From Clavaria fumosa (lineage: Eukaryota; Basidiomycota; Agaricomycetes; Agaricales; Clavariaceae), in contig OX637794.1 in NCBI GenBank assembly GCA_951802425.1, positions 3,596,001 to 3,660,000 of the forward strand: DNA of 64,000 nt, written 5' to 3'. This document shows, one piece after another, positions 45,891-55,947 of this stretch. Below the pieces are notes generated by a model, which worked only from the letters and a program-made list of their open reading frames with translations, was not told the DNA's origin and did no database searches. The translations under genes and the position numbers were made by a program. Within the stretch, counting starts at the first letter, position 1, and each line of letters starts with the position of its first letter.

Positions 45891-46197
45891 GCATCAAAAT
45901 GTGCCATTGCTTCACTTCAGAAGCAATATCATATATATATAATGCAGAGAAGGCTTCGGATCGAGAGGACTGGAGTTCATGCGAGAGACGTAGTGTATTC
46001 AGTAGTGTAATAAAGATCACAAGGATAGCACATACCTGGAGTTCACGCGAGAGACGTGAAGCTCCAGATACGGCGGTACGAAAAATCCTCAGGGCCCTGA
46101 GGCCACTGCGCTGGCAAGCACGTAACCAATAGGAGTTTAAACTAAACGTACTAGTCCTCTTTCAGATAGACCATTAGCCGAACCTTCGTCATCACTC
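45891..46197. other. spacer between Ulp1-like region and right arm
   Basis: Contains a repeated ggagttcaYgcgagagacgt (about 45972 and 46041). No gene or RNA recognised. Confidence 0.4.
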
Positions 46198-46399
46198 TGG
46201 CTGTAAGATGTGACTGCTGTGGAATTTCGTACATTAAAAAAATACACAAGGCTCACATATTCAAAGGACATTTTGCATATTGTTATGGAGAGTTACGGTC
46301 ACAGTGTAACTGTCACACCCGGGGTCCCGGGCACAGCCTCAGCAAGTCACAGTCACAACGCGTGACAAGTGACTCACATGAGCCAAGTTATTTTCTCAC
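46198..46399 (+). promoter_or_regulatory. shared upstream module of right repeat-arm gene
   Basis: Mirror of 27262-27463, 64-265 bp upstream of the ATG at 46463. Contains cacccggggtcccgggcac flanked by GTCAC repeats. Confidence 0.55.
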
Positions 46400-46462
46400 G
46401 TGACACACCACCTCTTGCTTCCCAACAACGCCACTGCTTTATCAGTTAGGCTAGCAAAGAAA

Positions 46463-48570
46463 ATGACACGGTGGATGACCCCAGAGTATACCAAAATACT
46501 CACAGAAAGTCTTGTAGCCTACAGACAGGCAAACTCAAAAGACCGCCTCGAAATTGTCAAGCAAATCAAAGCGAAAATCAAGGATTCAGCTGAGCAGGAC
46601 AACAAATGTGTCCCAGAGGATCTTAGCACCGTAACTTATGCATTTTATGTGTCTCCTGAGTTGATTTGATGTTTGTCTGTTCATAGAAAATTCGCAATTG
46701 GCTCCACAATAACCGCAGGGCTGTCAGTGGAGGGGAGGAGTCTTCTGGTTCAGAAGATGATGGCAACCAAGGCCTTCAGTTCAGCAAACGACAGAGGTGG
46801 ACCCTCCAGCGTGTTGTGGAGCAGTGCAAGAAGGGGATCATCAATGCCAGGGCCCAGGAGTTGTCAAATGCTGAGAGGGGATCAGTCCAGTTCCTCAGCT
46901 CATATCGTCGTGCTAGGACTGAGATTTGTCAAGAGCTAACACAAGAGGAGCATCAGAAATACATGGGGTTGGTAGAGAAATGGAATAGGGAGCCTGTCCC
47001 AGTTCCTGTGCAGAGAGAGTGAGTATTTTAATTTACCTTTCTCAACCAGTAGAATGGCTGAAATGTTGCTTGGAGATTGGCTTCTCGCAAATTTATGCAT
47101 GAGGCCCTGAAGTTTGCCCGTTTTGCAAAGGAGCAGATGGGTGTTGAATTATTTATGTTGACTGGCTGGCAAGATGAGAAAGGGAATATAAAGAAGGCAA
47201 AGTGAGTCTCAATTGCATGCCCACTGGTCCATCAGATTAATTCTCTGTATACATGCTCCAGGATTCAGACCCCTGGACCTGTGACTAGTGGGTTCAAGGT
47301 ACAATTTCACAAAGTTGGTTGTGAGGTGTGGGAGGAGTGGGATAAATATTTGGCTGAGACATGGAATGGTGAGAAAATGATGTGAAGCCAAGGTTGGGGA
47401 AGTACTGACAGGATTTCAGATGAGTTACAAAGGAAGCCTTTTGTTGATGAAGAGGAGATGCTATCAAGGAAAGGAAGAGATATTAGTGTGCCATGGGATT
47501 TGCTAACAGATCATGAGGGATGGCCCATTCTTCCTTTGGAACTCAACCTACCACTCGCACAACTCAAAGAAATTTTGCAGTCATTTTTTACTATCACTTA
47601 TCGTGAGTCTGTCTTGCTCAATAGTCCAAGTCTGACAAGTTACTTCCAACATGTAGGCAATACAACAAAAAACAAGAAGGTTGCTGTCCCTTGGCAACTG
47701 ATAGCTGATGCTCCACACAAGTTTATTCCTCATGAATACCTTCCAGAGGGAATGCAAATTCATGAGCCTTCAAAAATGCAATATGTCGATGTCAGAAGGC
47801 TCTGTGATTTCCTGCATCACCGACAGACTTTGGGCCAGAAAATATTACGGTTTCAATATGTTCTCCCACAGCACCAGAGAGGGAAGCCATCAAGGCATCT
47901 AGTCAACTATCACCAGCAACCTGAACAAGAGCCATCATTGTCATCTGACAAAGAGGTGAAGAGGCTCTCCCTCAAGAAGGGGAAAGAACGAGAGGTCCAG
48001 CCTGTCCATATCAGTACTGAGTGAGTGTTCTCATATCATCATTATCATCATCATCATCATCATCAATGCACATTTGAAATGCACATAGTGAAGACATTGG
48101 CTCAGATGAGTCAGACAGTGATTCGGGGTGCATCTATGATGGGGATAATGATGATAGGGTTGAGGCTTCTGTTCCCCCTGATAGTGATGCAGAAGAATCC
48201 TGTCTGAGCAAGCAGGTGGATATGTGAAGGGGTGATGGTATTGAGGGGAATGGGTTAGAAGGTGACCATGACAGGCAACATCCAGGTGAGAATTTTCCAG
48301 TCCAGCATAAATACAATACAGATAATGGAATTTTGGACAGGAGAACAAGGGATGTGGGATGATGTGGGTGTGCATAGAGATGTTCATGGCCTTGTTGCTC
48401 ATATGGCAGTTCAGATCCACAAGGAGGCAGGGCCCAGCCTGCCCAAGAGGAAAAGGGTATACCATGATGAAGAGGAGGAGGAGAGGTCTAAGCAATATAG
48501 GACCAGGGCTAGAGAGAGGGCTTCCATGGATGCCAAGAAGCGGGTACTGCGACCAAGGGTGAAGCACTGA
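46463..48570 (+). pseudogene. repeat-arm gene, right copy (unknown function)
   Basis: Same locus as 25091-27198 in mirror orientation, with MTRWMTPEYTKIL start, KIRNWLHNNRR after the first intron, the long exon 47458-48024 and the basic C-terminus ending at 48570. The one protein difference noticed is Met for Val in QKYMGLVEKWN. It carries the same in-frame TGA codons (about 47383 and 48226). If those are spliced out or read in another exon phase, the element has two expressed copies; otherwise both are dead in the same way. Confidence 0.6.
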
Positions 48571-49040
48571 AAATCATCCTTGACACTGGTGACAGTCATT
48601 TGTAGTGCATATCAATCTGCATGATGTCTCACTAGGTCCTAATAATTCTTTGCAATCTGTCCTTTTGTGGTGCCTATAGTTTGGCCCTTTCTAAGGAATT
48701 TCAGATAATGATCCACTTCCTGAATCAGTCAGCTTTGCATTACATCATTGAAGAACCTGTGCCTATCAGAAAGCATATTTGAGTCTTGTTATTAGATGCA
48801 TCATGCTGTTCAGAAGATTCATACCTTTATAAGCAATATCTGATAATAATATCCTCCTTCATTATTCCCACTAGATTGTTGAAGGTGGAGTGTGCCCCAT
48901 TGAACCACATATGTGGGTCCTTTTATAATGGTTTGTCTCTTTATAAGGAATATCAGATTATATACTGCTTTGCATCACTTCCTCAATTTAATTCTAGACC
49001 ACAATGGATCATTTTTATGTACAAAGGCTCATCCTGAACA

Positions 49041-49301
49041 ATTCTAATACATTCTCCTCTTCTTTAGAACACATATTCAAAGTGGATTTGAATACTCTTA
49101 TGCAGAGTTGGTCACAGTGTGACTGTCACACCCGGGATTCCGGGCACAGCCACAGAATGATATAATCACAAGGTGTGATAACAGACTCACATGCACAACT
49201 TCTACATTGCAAGAATATTTGAACAATAACAATACATTCTCCTTTAGAACACGTATTCAAAGTGGATTTGAATACTCTTCAGAAAGGATATTAAGGCCCA
49301 T
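49041..49301 (+). promoter_or_regulatory. shared upstream module, outer copy in right arm
   Basis: Mirror of 24360-24620, with gtcacacccgggattccggg and paired acatattcaaagtggattt blocks. Confidence 0.5.
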
Positions 49302-49859
49302 CCTTTTCCAAAGAATATCCTGACTCAGTTGACAACCACATTTCACTCTAGTTTATAATGGCTCCATTGCATATTCGATTGGTACATTTGCTTCTACCCT
49401 TTGAAGACCTATTGGAAGGCATATTTGTTTTCATCTCACCCAACTATGTTAAGTTGTCATGGAGGAGTCTCAGATGATAAGGAGTCTCAAATGATGCAGA
49501 TGACCTTGTAATTTACATATCTATCAAATAGCACATCTGATCTTTGCTTCCTAATCTTGTGCATATGCTTTATCCCCAGCTTTTTGATCTAATTTGTCAT
49601 GTAAGTGAGAGAAATGTTTGAATAGGGTGCTTCAGACCCTCTACACTGGTTCCTAAAATGGGTGTCGGCCAGCCCTTTTGAAAGGGTATCATCATTACCA
49701 TGGGATCCCTGTATGCCTGGCAGGATTTTGGTATATCAAGTTGATCGGCCAAGCCTATAAAGCTATATCTCGGCCGACGATCGGCTGGGCCCATAAAAAG
49801 GGCATCAGTCAAAATCGGCTAGGCCTTTTGGATAGGGGGTGGGTGTGCTGAAGGGGGTG

Positions 49860-49873
49860 TGGTTGCGGGATTC
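49860..49873 (+). pseudogene. copia C sliver between KDZ element and gypsy A, with TSDs
   Basis: Fourteen bases: TGGTTGC (duplication from the KDZ element) then GGGATTC, whose last five, GATTC, are the duplication from gypsy A. It is the only copia sequence left between the two insertions and ties both histories together. Confidence 0.9.
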
Positions 49874-50490
49874 TGTCGCGGCGACATCACGTGACCCCCA
49901 AAGGTCGCGGACACATGACCTGTCACATGATCAGTAAGTCACGAGAACTCACATGACCACCACTGACAGTACGGCCCAAGTATGTGATGGCACATCAAGC
50001 GGGATGCCATCACCCTGTCAACGAGCTGACACCTGACATCGCCCATCAAGCGACCATCCCTAACACGACCTTGTTCCCTCCCACGCCCCGCCTTTACCGC
50101 TGTCCCGTCCCCTTGGCATCCCCATCCTCTTCCCACGACGACTTCCTGTTCCCCTGGCGCCCTTATACCGCCATCCCGTTCCCCCGCCGACCGACACTTC
50201 CCTTCTTGGGACCATGATGACTTCGCGATCGTTACCCAGATACTTTCATTCCCTCCCTACTGTCACTCCCGTTGTATGTCTTCTCTTACTACCTTGTACT
50301 AATATCATTCCTATGGTCGTGGACTCCAGTATATATATGAGTAGACACTCAGCATGTATTCCTTAGACTTTGATATTCTTCAGAAATTGCCTCTTTCTAC
50401 CTCCTCGTTGAGCCTTTACGTCAGCTATCCACGTGACCTTCGCGACCTCACCGCGACCTTTGAGCTCCAGATTTAGGATCGACCACGACA
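49874..50490 (+). repeat. 5' LTR of gypsy A
   Basis: 617 bp, TGTCGCGGCGACATC to GACCACGACA. Similar to 2648-3298 (minus). The next bases taatatcaaagtc may be the primer binding site. Confidence 0.9.
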
Positions 50491-52290
50491 TAATATCAAA
50501 GTCTCAACCCCATCCCTCGTCCCAACTCGACGTCTGCGACGTCCCGACATCGACGACCGACTCAAACCAACTCTGCCCGGCCCTCCTAACATACCTGGAA
50601 AGCCACGACCCTCGCTATTTCGCCAAGCTGGATTCTCAAACGTTGAGAAAGAAGAATTTGCCAGAACCCCTAGGCCTCACAGACAGGCAGAAGCAACACC
50701 GCTTTTTCGCTCTTCGCTACATCGATCGCCACACACTGGTACCCATCACTCGCTGCAACTCCCCGGACGGATGACCGCCATGGAGCACCGTTTATCGTTC
50801 AGTCGAACGACAGTTTATCAAAACCGGTCCTTGGTCCTGGAGAGAGATCCGTGAGCAGAAGCTCCACCCAGGCTACTTCCCCAGAGAGTTTCCCGCGCTA
50901 CTTACCGCCGCCCTTAACCAAGAAATATTCCGTCAGGCTACTGAAGGCCTGACGATTGAGGACATCGAAAACGTCGAGTCCCCGCCGAGAACGCCCTCGC
51001 CCGCTCCTACCCCATGACCCCCTACCTACACCACCGCCTCGGTTCAGACCGACGCCCCTGAGCCCGAACCCGCCCCCGAGCGTTTCTTACGAGCACGCAC
51101 AGCCAACGCTTGGCTCGTCATCGACACCAGCCAAAACCCGCCCCGACTTGCCTCTTGGGCGCCCATCAACCCCCGAGCGTATCCTAGTGCCTGGCCTCAG
51201 CCTGCTTCAGATATCCGAAGAAGTCTTCAGGACGCCCTCGGCCAGCAGAGCAACCTCGCCACCACCCACAAACCTTGCCCTCCCCGTTCGACTCGATCCC
51301 CCGACACCTCGGACTCCTTCTCCCCCTCCTCAGTCTCCTCCGTCTCCTTCGCCTCCGATTCAACGGAACTCCCGGACATCGACGAGGAACTCCGCGGATA
51401 CGATGTCTAGCGGATTTACTATTGCCCCTTTCGACAGGAGTAGCGTTGCCTACCAGACTTTTGTCCGGCAGCTCAATGTCTTCTTCCTTGCCAAGCCAGA
51501 TAGGTTTAACACAGACCTAAAACAAATTTTGTTTGCCCTTAACCAGATGCGCGGAGGATATGCCGGAGATTGGGCCAACTCCGTGGTCGAGAAGATAGTC
51601 GCGAACCCTGCCTCGTGCCCTACTTGGGCCGTCTTCAGAGGAAGCATGGATGCTGAGTTTTCGGACTTGGTAGAGAAGGAGAACGCCTACCTTAAGCTTG
51701 GGAAGCTTAAGCAAGGTAAACGCCCAGTAAAAGAGTTCCTGACAGAGTTCGACCAGTTAATTGCAAAGGCCGAACTCTCTGAGCAAACTCATGGAGACCT
51801 CCTCATCACCCTCCTCGAACCCGCCCTCAACTACAATATCACTGATCGCATCTATGCCGCCACCACCCTTCCACCCAACTATTCCGCCTGGAAGAGGAAG
51901 GCCCTCGCCATCGACCTAATGCTAGAACGTCGCGATGCCATGCGCCCCGCCCGGCAGATCGTCTACGCGAAACCACCTGATCGCCCGGCCCCACGACCTT
52001 CCGCACCTCCACAACACAACCCGAATGCAATGCAGGTCGACCGGATTCTGTCACGCGGCAATTGCTACAATTGTCAGCAGCCCCGGCCACCTCGCACACA
52101 ATTGCCCGCTCCCTCGAAAGCCCCCCCGAGTTCCCCGGATCGATGTCCGGGCCAACGACACCTCGACCACGACCGCCGATGAGCTTGAGGCCCTGGTGGC
52201 CCAGCTCCGCAACACTATCGAGGTGAAGGATAAGGAACTCGGGGCGCTGAAAGAGGCGAAGGCGGATTTTCCCGCAGGTGAGGAATGAAG
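50491..52290 (+). pseudogene. gypsy A gag
   Basis: A frame from about 50491 (ESHDPRYFAKLDSQTLRKKN) is interrupted by TGA at 50772-50774 and again later. The capsid part begins MSSGFTIAPFDRSSVAYQTF (about 51403), with LKLGKLKQGKRPVKEFLTEF (about 51690). A zinc knuckle CYNCQQ...GHLAHNC near 52062-52110 is split by a frameshift. A coiled stretch follows to 52288. Degraded. Confidence 0.85.
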
Positions 52291-52299
52291 GAAGCAGCT

Positions 52300-52920
52300 T
52301 CCCCGCCTAAGTCCCCCCCTTGTACTAGTACCATGACAATGCCAGTCTCTGATTCGTCTCCCGAACTGCTCCTAAGGATGACGAAGATAGTGGGCCACCA
52401 AGAAACAGCCCAACTCAAATTCAGAGTTCAAATCTCCCCCCCTGCCTTCCCAAGTAGAGCCATGCATGGGAAAGTGCTTATTGACAGCGGCAGCACAACC
52501 TCGGTCATGGATCACAGTTTCGCCAACCGGAACCGTTTTCCCATGGAGCGACTCCCATCCCCGATGATCACAAGGAACGCAGACGGCACCGCGAACTCGC
52601 GAGGACCCATTACTCACTTCACAAAGGTCGCGGTCGAGTTCGGTCTTGGACACCGCGAAATTATCGAGTGCTACCTAGGCGACTACCCTGACTTCGACCT
52701 TGTGCTAGGCGATGATTGGCTCCGGAAGCACAACCCTACCATCGACTGGCGAACTTGCTCCCTCGAATTTCGACATTGCCGTGACCTTCCCTGCAGTGCC
52801 GCGGTCCGTGTCATCGCGAATGACTCCCCCGACTGGCCGACTCTCTTCCTGCGAGTATTTGGAGAAGAGTTCTATAACATTTTACCCCTGCACCATCCCG
52901 GAGTCGACATCGACATCCAG
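52300..52920 (+). pseudogene. gypsy A protease, truncated by inversion
   Basis: Retropepsin domain with HGKVLIDSGSTTSVMDHSF (active site DSG) and FDLVLGDDWLRKHNPTIDW, ending in HHPGVDIDIQ. It stops at 52920 where gypsy B gag begins on the other strand. The RT that should follow is at 6030-5392, minus. Confidence 0.88.
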
Positions 52921-52926
52921 CTAGGG
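52912..52926. other. right breakpoint of about 46.9-kb inversion
   Basis: Gypsy A protease (plus) abuts gypsy B gag (minus, FARFET end). B continues at 6031 (plus) and A continues at 6030 (minus), so turning the interval around makes both elements contiguous. Confidence 0.82.
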
Positions 52927-53319
52927 TGTCTCGAATCTTGCAAAAAACTCTGGTGCCATCGTGGCACCATGTTTCAACCCTGCAATATCAGCAAGGGCAG
53001 TCACACGGTTGTTTGGGTCATCGAACACTCGCTTCATCTCCTCCACAAACTCCACCCAGGTTCCGGCCTCGCCACTACCCAGGATCTCTTCTGCTTTCAT
53101 ATTTGCCCATTCATCAGCAAATCCATCTCCAGTAATTTTGCTCAAAGCAAAGAGGACCTTCACCAGGTCCATAGCATAGGTAGTCGGGTTCACCATAAAC
53201 AAGAGGCGAAGTGATGGGAGGAATGTACAGAAGTTCCTTTTCTGCCCATCAAAGGGGGCAACAGATAGGTCAAGCCTCATAGGTTGGGCTACAGGTGGGG
53301 CAACATGGTCTGCCATCAC
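52921..53319 (-). pseudogene. gypsy B gag N-terminal part
   Basis: Encodes DLSVAPFDGQKRNFCTFLPS and VLFALSKITGDGFADEWANM, then AEEILGSGEAGTWVEFVEEM. This is about 85% like the copy at 62390-62757. It ends at FARFET, the exact place where the plus-strand part at 6031 resumes. Confidence 0.88.
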
Positions 53320-53890
53320 AGGCCCTGGATGCTGTAAATAAAGTTCTGGGCCTTGGGCACTCAGGATTTCTTCGATCTCCTAACAGTCATGTCCTCTTAG
53401 GCTGCTCTTCTGTGTACTTATGTACCTATAGAACTCTTATTCTATGAAACTTTTGTTAACATGGGGCCTGAATGGTGTCCCAGGTGGTCACTCCACAACT
53501 CCTAATGAGTTGCCTGTGTGCCCTTCTGACAATGGTCACAGAGCAAGGGCCCTGTCCACTGGACCAGGAAACTACAGAAAGACTATGTAGGGGCCTTTCC
53601 TTGCCCTGTACACTACACGATTCACTGGTATGTAGCTGTAAAACAAAGTTCTGGGCCTTGGGCACTCGGTATCACTTGGGGAGGGTCACAGTAGACTTCC
53701 TCTGGGTCTGGTCATGTGTATCTACACACAGTAAAAATTTCATGCAGTTCTGTTACACACTGCGGGCAGGGTAAAGAAAAAGAGGATGATAGGGGCTGAG
53801 CTGTGACAACGTGTCACAGTTTGAGATTAAGGGTCCAGGCTAGCCAGGTTAGGACACAGGGCTAGGGCGGACAGGTGGATCTTAGTATTA
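53320..53890 (-). other. gypsy B untranslated leader
   Basis: Matches the leader of the second B copy (61921-62390). Holds a direct repeat aaagttctgggccttgggca at about 53340 and 53645. No gene. Confidence 0.75.
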
Positions 53891-54181
53891 TATCAGACTG
53901 GGTCTCACACAACTTAAGTGTAAGGTCATGACGACAATACTAAGATAAGGGGAAAAGAGTACAAAAAAGGAAACGATGAAGTACTTATAGTGAGAGCCCC
54001 AGCACTTGCCGACTTTCCCATGCTCGGACCCTCGGATCACGTGATGCGCCCAGGCCCTAGGTCATGTGATCTTACGTGATTACATAATCCAACCCAGCCA
54101 CAGGTCATGTGACCTTCTAATAACCCTCCCCAGTTTCTCCATAACTCCTCTTTGGGATGGCTTATGTAAGCGATCCTAACA
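53891..54181 (-). repeat. 5' LTR of gypsy B
   Basis: 291 bp, starting TGTTAGGATCG at 54181 on the minus strand and ending CTGATA. Next to it, 54182-54186 reads CGGCA on minus, the likely target duplication. Confidence 0.88.
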
Positions 54182-54836
54182 TGCCGCCGACCTTGTCATG
54201 CATGCGTCAGTTTGCCTCCACTTGAAGCATAGCGCTGACCATTTCCAATGTCAGGAGGAGCTGAACTTTAACCACATCCCAGGCTGGACCCTTGGGTAGG
54301 GAGAGTGCAAGTGCACGGGCGACCCAGATATCAGGAATCGTCTCGCCTGTCGCCACGATCTGTTGCTGTAAGTCTAACATAGCTGCTATGTGATTGCCCA
54401 TAAATGTGCCTTCGACATATTTCCATGTGAAGAGCTCCTCGAAGTAATAATGAACATCTATTTCCATCTGATTATCACAATGGAACTTCTGAAGCGTCTC
54501 CCAGGTGTCTCTTGCAGTTGTGCAACTTGAAATGTGTGGCCACTGAGTGACATCGCAGCCATATTGGATGATACTGCATGCCGCATGGTCCCTTGGGACC
54601 CAGTCCTGGACTTCATGGAGCTGCGCACACTCGGCCTCGCTAGGCAGTGTCCCTTCTCATACGACAGGGCTGGCAGGGCGTGGCTCTGTACCATCGACAA
54701 TCATCCACAGATACCTTGAAGACAAGGTGTCCTCCATGTGTACTGCCCATACCACATAGTTTTGCCTGTTAAGTTTAGCAAACTTAATAATGTCACCTGA
54801 AGAGGACATGTCAAGTGAACCTGCTGCGGGTCTCAT
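54182..54836 (-). pseudogene. copia C' gag N-terminus
   Basis: Minus-strand ATG at 54836; includes DIIKFAKLNRQNYVVWAVHM and KDTWETLQ-like ARDTWETLQKFHCDNQMEID. Stops near 54655 (after SPVV) and 54210. Interrupted at 54182 by gypsy B and continued at 10374. Confidence 0.85.
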
Positions 54837-54849
54837 ATTCTCACAGCAG

Positions 54850-55113
54850 CGCCTAGAGGTTCACGTGAGTGAGACGAAGAGCGTGAACCTCCAGGATACA
54901 ATGGAGTGAACTATATAAAGGATATGAGCAGAGCAGGTCAAGAAGGACAAGTACGCTAGGCAAGATCCGCAAGAGAAGAAACAAGGGGAATGCGAGGGGA
55001 TCTGCATAGCGTTGTGGGAGTGTAAATGAGCAAGAAGGGCACAACAGAGATCAAAAGTCAAAAGGTAAGTGTACACGCCGCACCAATAGTCCAATAGACG
55101 TCCAATGTTGTCA
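54850..55113 (-). repeat. 5' LTR of copia C' (inner edge approximate)
   Basis: Reverse complement starts TGACAACATTGGACG at 55113 and follows the C LTR at 11255. It has a TATA-like tatataaag near 54915 (plus numbering). Confidence 0.7.
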
Positions 55114-55947
55114 GAAAGTCATGTGTTTTGTGATTTATAAGCTTTCATGAAAATGACAGTAAGACAGGTCTAAGACTGCCTAAGTCACTTCACACTTTTC
55201 CTGATGTTGCACTTTGGCTTGCCAAGTTCAGCATCATCACTTTCATGAGATGAGGGGGGCTCTTGAGCTCATGCTGTCTTCTTGACCTCTCGTTTTACCA
55301 TCATATCATATGGTAACAGCCAGGCACAGAAGTAAGAAATTTTATTAGGGGCACTCTAGCTAGGTACCAAATCACACAAAGAATTGAAGCACATTTCAAG
55401 GTTGAAGTGGCTCTTGGACCACTTCACTGCTTCAGCAATGATTTGGACTTTTGGCATTTCAGGCAAATGTAGATCACTCCCTGAATTGTTTGCTAAATTG
55501 TCATTGAAATGTTGACTCTGACTGTCCTTATTATTTCTGGCCATGTACAAATTCAGTTTGCTGATAACAATGTGAATATTGATAAAATATTTTTCAACTC
55601 TTTTACCATGCCCTCCAGCTCATCATTGCCTGCAGAATGAGTATAATATCATGGAAATCCAAGGAGAATTGGATGAGAAATTGCCATTTGAAAATTTCCA
55701 TGAACTTTCTCAAAATTCAACCAAATCACTCCATTCTTTTTGCAAGGCTCTAGAGCTCCTTTTTTCATGAAGAATGGGTATTTTCACTCATTGATATCTT
55801 GAGAATTGATAGAGTAATGACTAAACTACTTTTAGGTGAAAAAAAGTGCATTGTGCCACAGTCTCCAAATATTTGCAAACAGCTGTAATAGTAGTGCTGC
55901 GGCTTTGCCACAATTGCAACTCCGCTAACCTTGATCTCGATTCTCAT
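55114..55947. other. no gene recognised
   Basis: AT-rich sequence outside copia C'. Short open frames on both strands lack domains or splice support. It may include the promoter of the gene at 55948. Confidence 0.4.

Larger units (their letters stand above)
23802..49859. mobile_element. giant KDZ-type DNA transposon with chromatin-gene cargo
   Basis: 26,058 bp between 3,662-bp inverted repeats whose outermost bases are CACCCCCTTCAGC/GCTGAAGGGGGTG. Contents in order: repeat-arm gene (minus), JmjC-like gene (minus), low-complexity zone, histone H3-tail mimic with PHD-like finger (plus), LINE fragment, TET/JBP dioxygenase (plus), KDZ transposase (minus), Ulp1-like peptidase (minus), repeat-arm gene (plus). 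KDZ transposases linked to TET/JBP genes are known in basidiomycetes. I do not know of a described element with this combination or with such long inverted repeats. Confidence 0.9.
46198..49859 (-). repeat. right 3,662-bp inverted repeat arm
   Basis: Mirror of 23802-27463 with the same length and only a few base differences seen. Its gene reads outward to the right. Such near-identity over thousands of bases implies recent formation, gene conversion between arms, or an assembly duplication; the few differences argue against simple duplication by the assembler. Confidence 0.95.

Noticed and set aside
27464..46197. Inversion of the element's interior by recombination between the arms
   Set aside because: Possible in principle, but nothing in this sequence shows which orientation is original.
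23802..49859. Two independent smaller elements in opposite orientation, each ending at the arms
   Set aside because: The outer ends share one 7-bp duplication and restore one copia frame, while the inner ends (27463, 46198) show no duplication or terminal motif. One element is simpler, though an older compound origin remains possible.
53472..53774. Plus-strand protein of about 100 residues
   Set aside because: It lies in the untranslated leader of gypsy B, is not conserved in the second copy and has no domain.
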